From NCBI GenBank assembly GCA_902793285.1, contig CADBCV010000003.1:1-64000 (forward strand): a DNA stretch of 64,000 bases, read 5' to 3'. This DNA is from Oscillospiraceae bacterium. GTDB lineage: Bacteria > Bacillota > Clostridia > Oscillospirales > Oscillospiraceae. Position numbers and translations under genes: made by a program. Shown here piece by piece: positions 28,490-37,166 of this stretch. The notes under the pieces were generated by a model. The model was not told where the DNA came from. It searched no databases and saw only the letters and a list, made by a program, of their open reading frames with translations. The stretch's first letter is position 1. Each line of letters begins with the position of its first letter.

Positions 28490-30325
28490 ATGGACAAAAG
28501 ACTGGAACGCATCCTGCCCCGTGTGCAGAAGCCCGCGCGCTACACCGGGGGCGAGTATAATCAGATCATCAAGGACAAACAGAAGGTGGACCTGCGCGTC
28601 GCGTTCTGCTTTCCCGATACCTATGAGATCGGCATGTCAAATCTCGGCATGAGCATCCTCTACCACACGATGAACAGCCTCCCTTACGTCTGGTGTGAGC
28701 GCGTGTTCGCCCCCTGGGGGGATATGTACGAGGAGATGAAGAAGGCGGAGCTCCCCCTCTACGCCCTCGAGAGCGGGGACAGCCTCGATCAGTTTGACGT
28801 GCTGGCCTTCTCCATCGGCTACGAGATGGCCTATACCACCGTGCTCGACATGATCGACCAGGCGGGCCTGCCGCTCCGGAGCGCGGAGCGGACGGCGCTT
28901 CTGCCCCTTGTCTTCGCGGGCGGCTCGGCCGCTGTGAACGCGGAGCCCATGGCGGATTTCCTCGACCTCTTCGTCATCGGCGAGGGGGAGGAGATGAATA
29001 ACGATCTCCTGGCCCTTCTGCACACGGCGAAGACCGAGGGCTGGGACAAGCCGGAATTTCTCCGCAGGGCCGCGCAGATCGGCGGGGTCTATGTCCCGTC
29101 GCTCTATGACATCGCCTATCACCCGGACGGGACCGTTGCCTCCATCACCCCGAGGGACGGCGCGCCGGAGCGCGTCACAAAGCGCATCGTCGTCGATCTC
29201 GACAGCGCCCCCTATCCCGTAAACCCCGTCGTCCCCTCGACCGAGGTGGTGCACGACAGAGTCAATCTGGAGCTCTTCCGCGGCTGCGTGCGCGGCTGCC
29301 GCTTCTGCCAGGCGGGGTATATCTACCGCCCCATCCGCGCGAAAAAGCCCGAGACCCTGGTGAAGCAGGGGATCGAAGCCCTGAAAAACACCGGGCATGA
29401 GGATGTGACGCTCCTCTCCCTCTCCACAAGCGACTACAGACCCCTGCCCGCGCTCTGCGACGGGCTTCTCGATTACTGCGAGAGCCGCAGCATCGGCCTC
29501 TCGCTCCCGTCTCTGCGGGCGGACAACTTCTCCATGGAGATCATGGAAAAGCTCCAGAAGGTCCGCAAGAGCGGCCTGACCTTCGCCGTCGAGGGCGGGA
29601 GCCAGCGCCTGCGCGACGCGATCAACAAAAACGTCACGGAGGGGGATCTCCTCCACACCTGCGCCATCGCCTTTGCCGGCGGGTGGAATTCGGTCAAGCT
29701 CTACTACATGCTGGGCCTTCCCACCGAGACGGATGAGGATATCGTCGGCATCGCGGACATGGCGGGGCGCATCCTGCACTGCTGGCGGGAGAACGCGAAG
29801 AACAAAAACCGCGGCGTCAAGATCACGGTCTCCACCTCCTGCTTCATCCCGAAGCCGCACAGCCCCTTCCAGTGGGAGCCGCAGATCACGCGTGAGGAGT
29901 ACCTGCGCCGCGTCAATCTCCTGCGCGCAAGCATCAACTCCCGGAGCGTGGTCTATAACTGGCACGACGCCGACACAAGCGTGGTGGAGGCGGTGCTCTC
30001 CCGGGGCGACCGGCGGCTTGGCCCGGTCCTGGAGGAGGTCTGGAAAAACGGCGGCAGGCTCGAGGCGTGGAGCGATTATTTCCGCTTTGACCGCTGGATG
30101 AACGCCCTCGATAAGTTCGGCCTCACGGCTGCTTTCTACGCCGAGCGCGAGCGCAGCGTGGAGGAGGTCCTGCCCTGGGACATGATCGACGTGGGCGTCC
30201 GCAAGGCGCATCTTGTGAAGGAGCGCGAACGATGCTACAGCTCCACACTCTCGCCGGACTGCCGGCACCAGTGCTCTGCCTGCGGAGCGCTCAGACTCAT
30301 GGAGGGGGGAAAGTGCGATGGATAA
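28490..30325 (+). CDS. B12-binding-domain radical SAM protein (TIGR03960 type)
   Basis: 611 residues. An N-terminal cobalamin-binding-like region (about 30-150, CFPDTYEIGMSNLGM) is followed by a radical SAM core with CxxxCxxC at Cys266, Cys270, Cys273 (RGCVRGCRFCQAGY) and a C-terminal extension with a CRHQCSACGA-like cysteine cluster. The paired protein downstream (TIGR03936-like) overlaps by 8 nt. The pair is widespread in Clostridia, often near rplU-rpmA or RNase G; its reaction is unknown. RBS CAGGAG. Confidence 0.92.
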   Translation: MDKRLERILPRVQKPARYTGGEYNQIIKDKQKVDLRVAFCFPDTYEIGMSNLGMSILYHTMNSLPYVWCERVFAPWGDMYEEMKKAELPLYALESGDSLDQFDVLAFSIGYEMAYTTVLDMIDQAGLPLRSAERTALLPLVFAGGSAAVNAEPMADFLDLFVIGEGEEMNNDLLALLHTAKTEGWDKPEFLRRAAQIGGVYVPSLYDIAYHPDGTVASITPRDGAPERVTKRIVVDLDSAPYPVNPVVPSTEVVHDRVNLELFRGCVRGCRFCQAGYIYRPIRAKKPETLVKQGIEALKNTGHEDVTLLSLSTSDYRPLPALCDGLLDYCESRSIGLSLPSLRADNFSMEIMEKLQKVRKSGLTFAVEGGSQRLRDAINKNVTEGDLLHTCAIAFAGGWNSVKLYYMLGLPTETDEDIVGIADMAGRILHCWRENAKNKNRGVKITVSTSCFIPKPHSPFQWEPQITREEYLRRVNLLRASINSRSVVYNWHDADTSVVEAVLSRGDRRLGPVLEEVWKNGGRLEAWSDYFRFDRWMNALDKFGLTAAFYAERERSVEEVLPWDMIDVGVRKAHLVKERERCYSSTLSPDCRHQCSACGALRLMEGGKCDG

Positions 30326-30977
30326 GCTGCGGCTGCGTTTTGAAAAGACCGGACGCGCGGTCTGGATCTCGCATCTCGACCTCATGCACACCATGCAGCG
30401 CGCCTTCTCCCGCGCGGGCTACGCGCTCAAATACTCCGAGGGCTTCAATCCTCATCCCCAGATCTCCATCGCCCTGCCGCTCTCGGTGGGAGTCGGGAGC
30501 TATTGCGAGCTCATGGACTTTCGCCTCAACGGAGACACGGCGCTCGCGGCGCTCCCCGCAAGGCTCACGGCTGTCATGCCCGAGGGGATTCGCGTCACGG
30601 ACTGCTATGAGCAGGTGAACAAGTTCGCCCTGCTCAAATATCTCGAGATCCGGGGCAGCTTTGAATATGACGAGAGACCCGCCGGGGAGATGGCGGAGGA
30701 GCTGACGCGCTTTTTCGCGCAGCCCGAGATCGTCATCGAGAAGAAGACCAAGCGCGGCCTGGGGCAGAGCGATATCAAACCCGCCATCCGCGAGATCGCT
30801 TTTGAAGCGGGGGAGGGGGAGGTGCTGCTGCACGCCGTAATCTCGGCCCAGGAGCCGACATTGAACCCGGCCCTGCTGCCGGATGCCCTGCGCCAGCTCA
30901 AGCCCGCGCTCGCGCCGGATTTCGCGAAGTTTACCCGCATTGAAAATTATCTTGAAAACATGCAGGTATTTCGATAA
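30318..30977 (+). CDS. Radical SAM-associated protein (TIGR03936/DUF2344 type)
   Basis: 219 residues, starting MDKLRLRFEKTGRAVWISHLDLMHTMQRAFSRAG-style; the conserved features are the early ISHLD motif and YSEGFNPHPQISIALPLSVG. It always partners the upstream radical SAM protein and is thought to act on an unknown RNA or protein target; no function established. It overlaps its partner by 8 nt and is the last gene before the rplS promoter. Confidence 0.9.
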   Translation: MDKLRLRFEKTGRAVWISHLDLMHTMQRAFSRAGYALKYSEGFNPHPQISIALPLSVGVGSYCELMDFRLNGDTALAALPARLTAVMPEGIRVTDCYEQVNKFALLKYLEIRGSFEYDERPAGEMAEELTRFFAQPEIVIEKKTKRGLGQSDIKPAIREIAFEAGEGEVLLHAVISAQEPTLNPALLPDALRQLKPALAPDFAKFTRIENYLENMQVFR

Positions 30978-30983
30978 AAGTTC

Positions 30984-31012
30984 TTGCATTGTGCCGGAAA
31001 GTGTGCTATTAT
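30984..31012 (+). promoter_or_regulatory. Promoter of rplS
   Basis: TTGCAT (30984-30989), 17-nt spacer, TATTAT (31007-31012). The ~95-nt leader that follows contains a small hairpin (GTGCGG-cgtat-CCGCAC) and may correspond to the autoregulatory L19 leader known in Firmicutes; not verified. Confidence 0.75.
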
Positions 31013-31113
31013 ACCATAGCTTGTGCGGCGTATCCGCACGGCGCGAATAAGGCGGTCCGCTGTCAAGGCAAGGCCCTCTGGCATGAACGTCTATAAAAGG
31101 AAGGATCATACAA

Positions 31114-31455
31114 ATGGATCTGGTCAAAATTCTCTCCGAGCAGTACACCAAGAAGGAACTGCCCGAAATGAACGTGGGCGACACCGTCCGTGTTCTCGTC
31201 CGTGTCAAGGAAGGCAACCGTGAGCGCACCCAGGCTTTCGAGGGCACCATCATTGCCAAGAAGCATGGCGGCATTAACGAGACCATCACTGTCCGCCGCA
31301 TCTCCTACGGTGTCGGTTGCGAGAAGGTCTTCCCCGTGCACTCTCCCTCCATCGTCTCTGTCACCACCGTCCGCAAGGGCAAGGTCCGCAGAGCGAAGCT
31401 GTACTACCTGCGCGACCGCGTGGGCAAGGCGGCCAAGATCAAGGAGCGCCTGTAA
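31114..31455 (+). CDS. rplS: 50S ribosomal protein L19
   Basis: 113 residues, the normal size. Landmarks: the N-terminal [28 protein letters not shown] segment and C-terminal basic end ([28 protein letters not shown]). It sits at the 30S-50S interface. RBS GGAAGGA. It normally leads the rplS-lepB-rbgA-rnhB-yraN block; here the block is interrupted by the glycan cassette. Codon use is that of highly expressed genes. Confidence 0.99.
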   Translation: MDLVKILSEQYTKKELPEMNVGDTVRVLVRVKEGNRERTQAFEGTIIAKKHGGINETITVRRISYGVGCEKVFPVHSPSIVSVTTVRKGKVRRAKLYYLRDRVGKAAKIKERL

Positions 31456-31471
31456 TTTACACAAGCATGAA

Positions 31472-31500
31472 GGCATCTTCCCGCGGGAAGGTGTCTTTTG
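31472..31500 (+). terminator. Terminator of rplS
   Basis: Stem GGCATCTTCCC / GGGAAGGTGTC (31472-31482, 31485-31495, with two G-T pairs) followed by TTTTGCTTT. Confidence 0.85.
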
Positions 31501-31517
31501 CTTTACAAGATCATGAA

Positions 31518-31551
31518 AAACTGGTAATATATTTAAACTGGTAATATATTT
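31518..31551 (+). promoter_or_regulatory. Tandem 17-bp duplication with two extended -10 elements
   Basis: Two exact copies of AAACTGGTAATATATTT (31518-31534 and 31535-31551). Each contains TGGTAATAT, that is an extended -10 (TGnTAATAT). No good -35 is visible. It lies between the rplS terminator and the first glycan gene (GTG at 31574), so it is the likely promoter of the cassette. Confidence 0.6.
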
Positions 31552-31573
31552 GAAACGGAAAGGGGGAGGGCCT

Positions 31574-32713
31574 GTGAAAAAAATCCGCATTATCGCCCTG
31601 CATCTCGCCTTCGGCGGGATCGAAAAGGCGATCTGCAGCATGGCAAACCTCTTTGCCGAGCGCTATGAGGTCGAGATCCTGAGCGTCTATCACATGCCGG
31701 ATTCCCCCGCCTTTCCCCTGGATGATCGGGTGAAGGTTCGGTGGCTCCTGGACGATATCCCGAATCGGGAGGAGTGGAAGGCCGCGCTCCGGGGGCACGA
31801 TCTCCCCGGCATCGCGCGCGAGGGCTTTCGCGCCGCGCGTATCCTGCGGGACAAAAAGCGCGCTGTTGTAAAGACCATCGAGGGGGCGGAGGATGGCGTC
31901 GTGATCACCACGCGGCCGGAGGACAACGTGCTCCTCTCCCGCCATGGCAGGCCCGGTGCGCTGAAAATCGCCCAGCTCCACCGCGACCACGCCTTTGAAA
32001 AGGAGCTTGTCCGAAGCATCCGAAAGGACTACGGCGGCGTGGACATCTTCGCCCTTCTGACCCCGGGCCTCCGGGATGAGGCGCGGGAGATGCTGCGCGG
32101 GAACAATACGCATACAGAGTGCGTCTATATGCCGAACTTTCTGGAGCATTTTCCCGAGAATACAGACAAATACCCCCGGGAGAAGACGGTGCTTGCCGTC
32201 GGGCGACTGCACGAGGTCAAGCGCTTTGATCTGCTGATCCGCCTTTTCTGTACGCTCCGCCCGCGCTTTCCCGACTGGATGCTCCGCATCGTGGGCGAGG
32301 GGGAGGAGCGGGAGACGCTCGAGAACACGATCCGGGAACTGGGAGCGGAAGATTATGTAAACCTCACCGGCAAAAAGGACGCCGCCGGGGTGGAGGAGGA
32401 GATGCTGCGCGCCTCCGTCTTCGCCATGACCTCCCGGTCAGAGGGCTTTCCCTTCGTCCTGCTGGAGGCCCAGAGCTGCGCCCTGCCGATTGTGGCGTTC
32501 GACGTGCGCGTCGGCCCGGGCTTTGTGGTGCAGGACGGGGTAAACGGATATCTCGCGCCGGAGGGGGACAGGGCGCAATTTTGTGAGATGCTTACAGCGC
32601 TCATGGGCGACGAGATCCTGCGCCGGCGCATGTCCGACGCCGCCATACGCCGCGCCGCCGCCTTCTCAAGGGAGAAGGTCGGCGAGATGTGGTACTCACT
32701 GATTGGAGACTGA
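31574..32713 (+). CDS. Glycosyltransferase family 4-like protein
   Basis: 379 residues from a GTG at 31574 behind an AAAGGGGGAGGG RBS; a TTG at 31550 lies within the tandem repeat and is rejected. N-terminal Rossmann domain (HLAFGGIEKAICSMANLF) and a C-terminal GT4 domain: VLAVGRLHEVKRFDLLI, then the ExxxxxxxE nucleotide-sugar motif in EGFPFVLLEA. It would add a sugar from an NDP-sugar to a lipid-linked or surface glycan on the cytosolic face. First gene of the glycan cassette; it ends 4 nt before the next gene. Confidence 0.9.
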   Translation: MKKIRIIALHLAFGGIEKAICSMANLFAERYEVEILSVYHMPDSPAFPLDDRVKVRWLLDDIPNREEWKAALRGHDLPGIAREGFRAARILRDKKRAVVKTIEGAEDGVVITTRPEDNVLLSRHGRPGALKIAQLHRDHAFEKELVRSIRKDYGGVDIFALLTPGLRDEAREMLRGNNTHTECVYMPNFLEHFPENTDKYPREKTVLAVGRLHEVKRFDLLIRLFCTLRPRFPDWMLRIVGEGEERETLENTIRELGAEDYVNLTGKKDAAGVEEEMLRASVFAMTSRSEGFPFVLLEAQSCALPIVAFDVRVGPGFVVQDGVNGYLAPEGDRAQFCEMLTALMGDEILRRRMSDAAIRRAAAFSREKVGEMWYSLIGD

Positions 32714-32717
32714 ACAC

Positions 32718-34178
32718 ATGAAGAAAACCGGCTCGATAAAGGAGCTTTTTCAAAAATACTGGCTTGCGCTGCTCATCGCGGCGCAGCCGGTACTTGACGC
32801 GCTGGCCTACTGGACCCGGAGCCCGGACGGCACCGCGGCGGGGCTTCTGCGCCTTGCGATCATGGTGATCCTGCCCCTGCATCTGCTCTTTACCCTGAAG
32901 GAGAAAAAGCGCTTTCTCCTCTCCATGGCGGCCATCGGCCTTGTGGGGGCGCTGCATGTTCTCAACTGCTTTCGCGTGGGGGTCATTGATCTGCGCTTTG
33001 ATCTTGTGTATCTTGCGCGCACCGTGCAGATGCCGGTGCTTGCGATCTGCCTCGGGTATTACCTCCGGGATGAGGCGCACAAGGACGCCGCCATGCTGGG
33101 GCTCAAGTGCGCCGCCTTTGTATACTTTGCCGCGCTCCTCCTCGCCATCGTGACCGGCACCGCCACCGACACCTACGGCCCCGGTCTCGGCGTCAGCGGC
33201 TGGGTCATCGGGGAGAACCGCTGCGCAAACAGCGTCATCGCCGTGACGCTCGCCCTCGTGCTGCTCTACTTCTCGGTGGAGACGGAGAATAAAATCGCAA
33301 ATCTCATTGTTCCGCCGCTTGTCGCTTTCGCCCTCATCTTGAACGGCACCAAGGCGTGCTATTACTCCCTGTTCGCGGCCTTCGTGGGCTTTGCGGCCTA
33401 TCTTGTGATCGACAGGCTGATCCACGGCGGAAAGCTCCGCACGCGCGTGATCGCTGTGCTTCTGCTCACGGCCGTGGTCTCCGCCGCGGTCTATCCCATT
33501 ACGCCCCGGTATAAGATCGAGCTTACCAAGCAGGCAAGCTCTGCCCGCCAGCAGGACGAGCTCGAGCGCATCATGCGCGAGATGGGCTATGATCTCAATA
33601 CCATGACGCTGGAGGAAAAGCTCGCAGACCCGGTGATCGTCCAGGTCTTCGGCGATTATTACTATGATCTCATCTGGGCCATCATCCCGGACATGTTCGC
33701 CCGCTTTGATTACCCCGAGATCTGCGCCAAGTATCGGTTCAACACCAACGCCGCCCAGCTCATCGACGTGCGCCGCATGAAGACGACCTACGCCTCTCTC
33801 GTCTGGGACGAGAAGGACAGTCTGACGCACATCCTCGGCTATGAGCCGTCTGACATGTGGTACGGGGCGAAGACGGACCTTGAGAACGACTGGCCCGCCA
33901 TGTATTACTATTACGGCTATCTCGGCTTCGGGATGTACATGCTCTTCCTGCTCCGGGTCGTGTGGCTCATCCTGCGGCGCGTTGTGCGGGACTTCAAGGG
34001 GACCGTGACGCTTGAAAACTTCTTCCTCCTGCTGCTTTTCTTCCTGCATGTGGGGCTTGCGCAGTTCTCCGGGTCGGTGATCCGCCGCCCGAACGTGTCG
34101 ATCTACATGTCGCTCGTGATCGCCCTCATCTCGTATAAGACGCTGAGAGCGCCGCTTTCAAAGGAGAGGGATGCATGA
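32718..34178 (+). CDS. O-antigen ligase/polymerase-like membrane protein
   Basis: 486 residues from the ATG at 32718 (GGAG nearby). About 11-12 hydrophobic helices with one long hydrophilic loop (roughly 250-400) that contains YKIELTKQASSARQQDELERI and ends before the last helices: the topology of Wzy/WaaL-type O-antigen ligases and polymerases. It could polymerise repeat units or attach a glycan to an acceptor at the outer face of the membrane. It overlaps the next glycosyltransferase by 4 nt. Confidence 0.8.
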   Translation: MKKTGSIKELFQKYWLALLIAAQPVLDALAYWTRSPDGTAAGLLRLAIMVILPLHLLFTLKEKKRFLLSMAAIGLVGALHVLNCFRVGVIDLRFDLVYLARTVQMPVLAICLGYYLRDEAHKDAAMLGLKCAAFVYFAALLLAIVTGTATDTYGPGLGVSGWVIGENRCANSVIAVTLALVLLYFSVETENKIANLIVPPLVAFALILNGTKACYYSLFAAFVGFAAYLVIDRLIHGGKLRTRVIAVLLLTAVVSAAVYPITPRYKIELTKQASSARQQDELERIMREMGYDLNTMTLEEKLADPVIVQVFGDYYYDLIWAIIPDMFARFDYPEICAKYRFNTNAAQLIDVRRMKTTYASLVWDEKDSLTHILGYEPSDMWYGAKTDLENDWPAMYYYYGYLGFGMYMLFLLRVVWLILRRVVRDFKGTVTLENFFLLLLFFLHVGLAQFSGSVIRRPNVSIYMSLVIALISYKTLRAPLSKERDA

Positions 34179-35116
34179 AGCTCAGCATTATCATCCCGGT
34201 CTACAACGTGGAAAACTATCTCGCGGCCTGTGTTGATTCCCTCCTTGCCCAGACCATGCGGGATCTGGAGATCCTCCTCGTGGACGACGGGTCGACCGAC
34301 TCCTCGGGCGCCATTGCCGACGCATACGCCGCGAAAAACCCCGGCATGATCCGCTGCCTGCATGTGGAAAACGGCGGCCAGGGGAGAGCGCGCAACCTCG
34401 CCCTCCCGCTTGCGCGGGGGGAGTTCCTGGGCTTTGTGGACAGCGACGACTGGGTCAGGCCCGACATGTATGAAAAGCTCTGCGCCCGCGCGGAGGAGAC
34501 CGGGGCCGATATCGTGGCCTGCGACTTTCTGGAGCGCTATGACGACGGGCGTGAAAAGACGGTCCCCGCCGCCTTTCAGGATCACCCCCTGAGCTTTGCC
34601 GGTTCCTGCTGCAACAAGATTTTTCGCGCGTCTCTCGTGAAGGACCTGCGCTTTCCCGAGGGGCTCTGGTATGAGGATTTCTATTTCTCCGCCATGCTCC
34701 TCATCCGCGCAAATCGCACGGAGTACCTGCCGGAGCCGCTCTACATCTACCGCCGGGGCCAGCCCTCCACCATGCACAACAACAACGCGCGAAAAAATCT
34801 CGATATGCTGCGCATCATGGACATGCTCGAGCCGGCGTTTGACGCGCGCTCCCGCCGCGGGGATTTTGAGTTCCTGCTCATAAACCACGTCCTGCTCGAC
34901 ACGATCAGCAGGCTTGCAAATCAGGACGATCCCGCCCGCCGCGAGGTCATCGTCCGCTTTCGCGCCTATGTCCGGGAGAAGATCCCGAAGCTCCCGCGCT
35001 GCGAAAGCTACCGGGCCGAGACGCGCAACCGCCGCATCATCATGGCCCTGAATTACTGCGGCCTTGAAAACCTCGGTCAGGCCATCCTGCGGGTGAAGAA
35101 CAGATTGAGCCGCTAA
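34175..35116 (+). CDS. Glycosyltransferase family 2 protein
   Basis: 313 residues with the GT-A start KLSIIIPVYNVENYLAACVD, VDDGSTD (about 38-44), GRARNLAL and the metal-binding FVDSDDW (about 88-94). It transfers a sugar from an NDP-sugar in the cytosol. Overlaps the polymerase-like gene by 4 nt (ATGA). Its N-terminus is much like that of the opposite-strand GT2 at 35450-36448, so both may serve the same glycan. Confidence 0.93.
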   Translation: MKLSIIIPVYNVENYLAACVDSLLAQTMRDLEILLVDDGSTDSSGAIADAYAAKNPGMIRCLHVENGGQGRARNLALPLARGEFLGFVDSDDWVRPDMYEKLCARAEETGADIVACDFLERYDDGREKTVPAAFQDHPLSFAGSCCNKIFRASLVKDLRFPEGLWYEDFYFSAMLLIRANRTEYLPEPLYIYRRGQPSTMHNNNARKNLDMLRIMDMLEPAFDARSRRGDFEFLLINHVLLDTISRLANQDDPARREVIVRFRAYVREKIPKLPRCESYRAETRNRRIIMALNYCGLENLGQAILRVKNRLSR

Positions 35117-35117
35117 A

Positions 35118-35230
35118 GGGCAGTTCTAAAAACGCCTGCCCGGCGCTGCGCCGGATCTTTTGCCCCAGCTTTTCGTGCAAAAAACTTGAAAGCCACAAAG
35201 GATTCCTGCGTTTTTTGCCCTTCGCTGCCC
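35118..35230. repeat. Inverted-repeat element (GGGCAG ... CTGCCC)
   Basis: About 113 bp directly after the GT2 stop, bounded by GGGCAG/CTGCCC and containing a CCCGGCGCTGCGCCGG hairpin and a TTTTGCCC...GGGCAAAAAA-type internal symmetry. Non-coding. It and the next element fill the 333-bp gap 35117-35449, in which no gene is seen. Confidence 0.55.
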
Positions 35231-35268
35231 TAAAGCAAGCGGCTGGGATAAAAGTTAATTGACATCAA

Positions 35269-35416
35269 AGGGGGCGGCGCCCTCGTCGCCCCGGCATAGA
35301 AAAGCTAAAAAAGCATGGACCCCGGCGAATACGTACCATGATACGCTTTCGCCGGGGACTGTTTGATTGATCTGGGCCTGTACAGCGCGGGGCGTCGAGG
35401 ACGCCGCCCCCTACGG
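35269..35416. repeat. MITE-like inverted-repeat element, copy at 35.3 kb
   Basis: 148 bp. Outer arms of 23-24 bp (35269-35292 and 35389-35412, about two mismatches) starting AGGGGGCGGCG and ending CGCCGCCCCCTACGG, and an inner perfect hairpin CCCCGGCGAA / TTCGCCGGGG (35320-35329, 35348-35357). The same two-level layout is found at 55599-55748. Confidence 0.8.
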
Positions 35417-35449
35417 TTTTTCGGCTCTTTCTTCCCTGTGTCCCTTTTT

Positions 35450-36448
35450 TCACTGAAATCGGTTCGCTTTGTTCTTTCTCACGTCGTTGAAGCGCATGAT
35501 GAGGTGGACGCTGCGGCGCATCCGGTGCATCAGAAGCCAGTTCAATAGCCGGTACTTCGGCGGGAGCGTGCGAAGATACGGCTCCCGCTGCCAGTCCGGA
35601 TAGCGGGTCACAAACCATTGCAGGAGCTTCTCCTGCACCTCGCTTCCGGGGTCGACGGCGTTCACGCGCACAGAGCTTGTGAGAAAAGCGTTGTGGTGCG
35701 CGAGGGCAAAAAGCTGTTTCTCATAGCGCGCATAGAGGCCCTGATCCCTGTACCAGTCCAGCAAATCCTCCACGGCGTCGAGGATCTCCAGATTGCGCGC
35801 GGTGTTTACGCTGTTCGTGATGGACCCGGGGCGCACCAGATACCTGTACCAGGCCCGGGGCAGATAGCGGACCGATCCCGCGAGGGGATAGAGCTTCGGC
35901 ACGGTGCGCAGATCCTCAAACCACACGCGCCCGGGAAAACGGATGCCGCTCTTTAAAAAGAGGCTCCTTCTGATGAGCTTGTTGCAGGCAGAGGGGGGCT
36001 GCGTCAGGAGGTCGGGATAGTCGGCGAGCGAGAACACGCCGTCTCTGCCGCTGCCGCGGATGTCGCCGATGACCTCGCCCGCGGGGTTTACCTCCAGAAG
36101 ATCGAAGACCCCGATGTCAAAGCTGCCGTCAATTGCGTCCAGGATTTCGCCCAGCGCGCCCTTTTCCAAGCTGTCGTCGCTGTCGAGGAAGAGGAGATAG
36201 TCGCCCTTCGCCCTCTCGATCCCCACGTTGCGCGCCGCGCCCAGTCCGCCGTTTTCCGTCGTGATGACGCGGACGAGATCGGGCCGCTTTTTTTCATAGC
36301 CTGCCGCAATTTGACCGGAATTGTCGGTCGATCCGTCGTTCACAAGGATGACCTCATAATCCCCGCCGGACGCCTCCAGCACGGAATCCACACAGGCCGG
36401 GAGATAGGCCGCCGTATTGTAGACCGGGATCACGATACTGAGCTTCAA
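35450..36448 (-). CDS. Glycosyltransferase family 2 protein
   Basis: 332 residues from a TTG at 36448, chosen because GAGGTGG lies five bases upstream and the protein then starts with KLSIVIPVYNTAAYLPACVD; a longer frame to 36493 has no RBS. GT-A motifs: VNDGSTDNSG, GLGAARNVGIERAKGDY and LDSDDS. Cytosolic sugar transfer from an NDP-sugar. It points towards the plus-strand cassette, so the glycan genes converge on the repeat-filled gap. Own promoter divergent from lepB. Confidence 0.9.
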   Translation of the reverse strand: MKLSIVIPVYNTAAYLPACVDSVLEASGGDYEVILVNDGSTDNSGQIAAGYEKKRPDLVRVITTENGGLGAARNVGIERAKGDYLLFLDSDDSLEKGALGEILDAIDGSFDIGVFDLLEVNPAGEVIGDIRGSGRDGVFSLADYPDLLTQPPSACNKLIRRSLFLKSGIRFPGRVWFEDLRTVPKLYPLAGSVRYLPRAWYRYLVRPGSITNSVNTARNLEILDAVEDLLDWYRDQGLYARYEKQLFALAHHNAFLTSSVRVNAVDPGSEVQEKLLQWFVTRYPDWQREPYLRTLPPKYRLLNWLLMHRMRRSVHLIMRFNDVRKNKANRFQ

Positions 36449-36473
36449 ACAAACCACCTCGTTTTCGCCCTGT

Positions 36474-36503
36474 ATGATAGCACAGCTTTGCACTGCCTGG
36501 CAA
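36474..36503 (-). promoter_or_regulatory. Promoter of the minus-strand GT2 gene
   Basis: Minus strand TTGCCA (36498-36503), 18-nt spacer, TATCAT (36474-36479), about 25 nt before the TTG start. Confidence 0.65.
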
Positions 36504-36522
36504 GATACCGGCAGAAAAACAG

Positions 36523-36551
36523 TTGCCGCGGGGGAAGAATTGTTGTATAAT
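36523..36551 (+). promoter_or_regulatory. Promoter of lepB-rbgA-rnhB-yraN
   Basis: TTGCCG (36523-36528), 17-nt spacer, perfect TATAAT (36546-36551), 40 nt before the lepB ATG. Confidence 0.85.
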
Positions 36552-36590
36552 ACTTAGGCTTGTTTGAAATCCAAAGGAGTGAAGTTTACT

Positions 36591-37166
36591 ATGGCTAAAG
36601 AGAAGAAAAAACAGACAGCCGGGGAGACGCCGGACCCCTACGCCGCAAGCAAGGAGCTGTACGACTGGATCTACTGCCTCCTGTATGCGACGATCCTGTG
36701 TGTGCTCCTGTTCTCGTTTGCCGTTCATGCGATCGACGTGGTGGGCTCCTCCATGGTGCCGACGCTGCATAACGGCGATAAGATGCTGGTCTCGGGCCTC
36801 TTTTACAAGCCGAAGGCCGGAGACGTGGTCGTATTCAAAAAGGATGAGTACGACGCCAACCGCTCTCTCGTCAAGCGCGTCATCGCGGTGGAGGGGCAGG
36901 AGATCAACATTGACTTTACAAACGGTATCGTCTATATCGACGGCGAGGCCATCTCCGAGCCCTATATCAACGACCTGACCTATAACAAGCTCGACTTCAT
37001 CGGGCCCAAGACCGTGCCGGAGGGCTGCGTCTTCGTCATGGGCGACAACCGCAACGCCTCCATCGACAGCCGCAAGAATCAGATCGGTATGCTCGACACC
37101 CGCATGATCCTCGGCAGGGCGTACTATGTGATCTACCCCCTGTCCGCCATCCGTGCCATCCGATGA
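36591..37166 (+). CDS. lepB: Signal peptidase I
   Basis: 191 residues from the ATG at 36591 (AAAGGAGTG RBS). A lysine-rich start, one transmembrane helix (about 27-47), the catalytic Ser54 in GSSMVPTL and Lys95 in LVKRVIAVEG, and the later box GDNRNASIDSRK. It removes signal peptides on the outer face of the membrane; expected substrates here include MltG-independent secreted proteins such as DacF and the liv binding protein. Overlaps rbgA by 4 nt. Confidence 0.97.
   Translation: MAKEKKKQTAGETPDPYAASKELYDWIYCLLYATILCVLLFSFAVHAIDVVGSSMVPTLHNGDKMLVSGLFYKPKAGDVVVFKKDEYDANRSLVKRVIAVEGQEINIDFTNGIVYIDGEAISEPYINDLTYNKLDFIGPKTVPEGCVFVMGDNRNASIDSRKNQIGMLDTRMILGRAYYVIYPLSAIRAIR

Noticed and set aside
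35117..35449. Possible CRISPR or tandem array in the repeat-rich gap
   Set aside because: The repeats are inverted and of two different kinds, not regularly spaced direct repeats with unique spacers.
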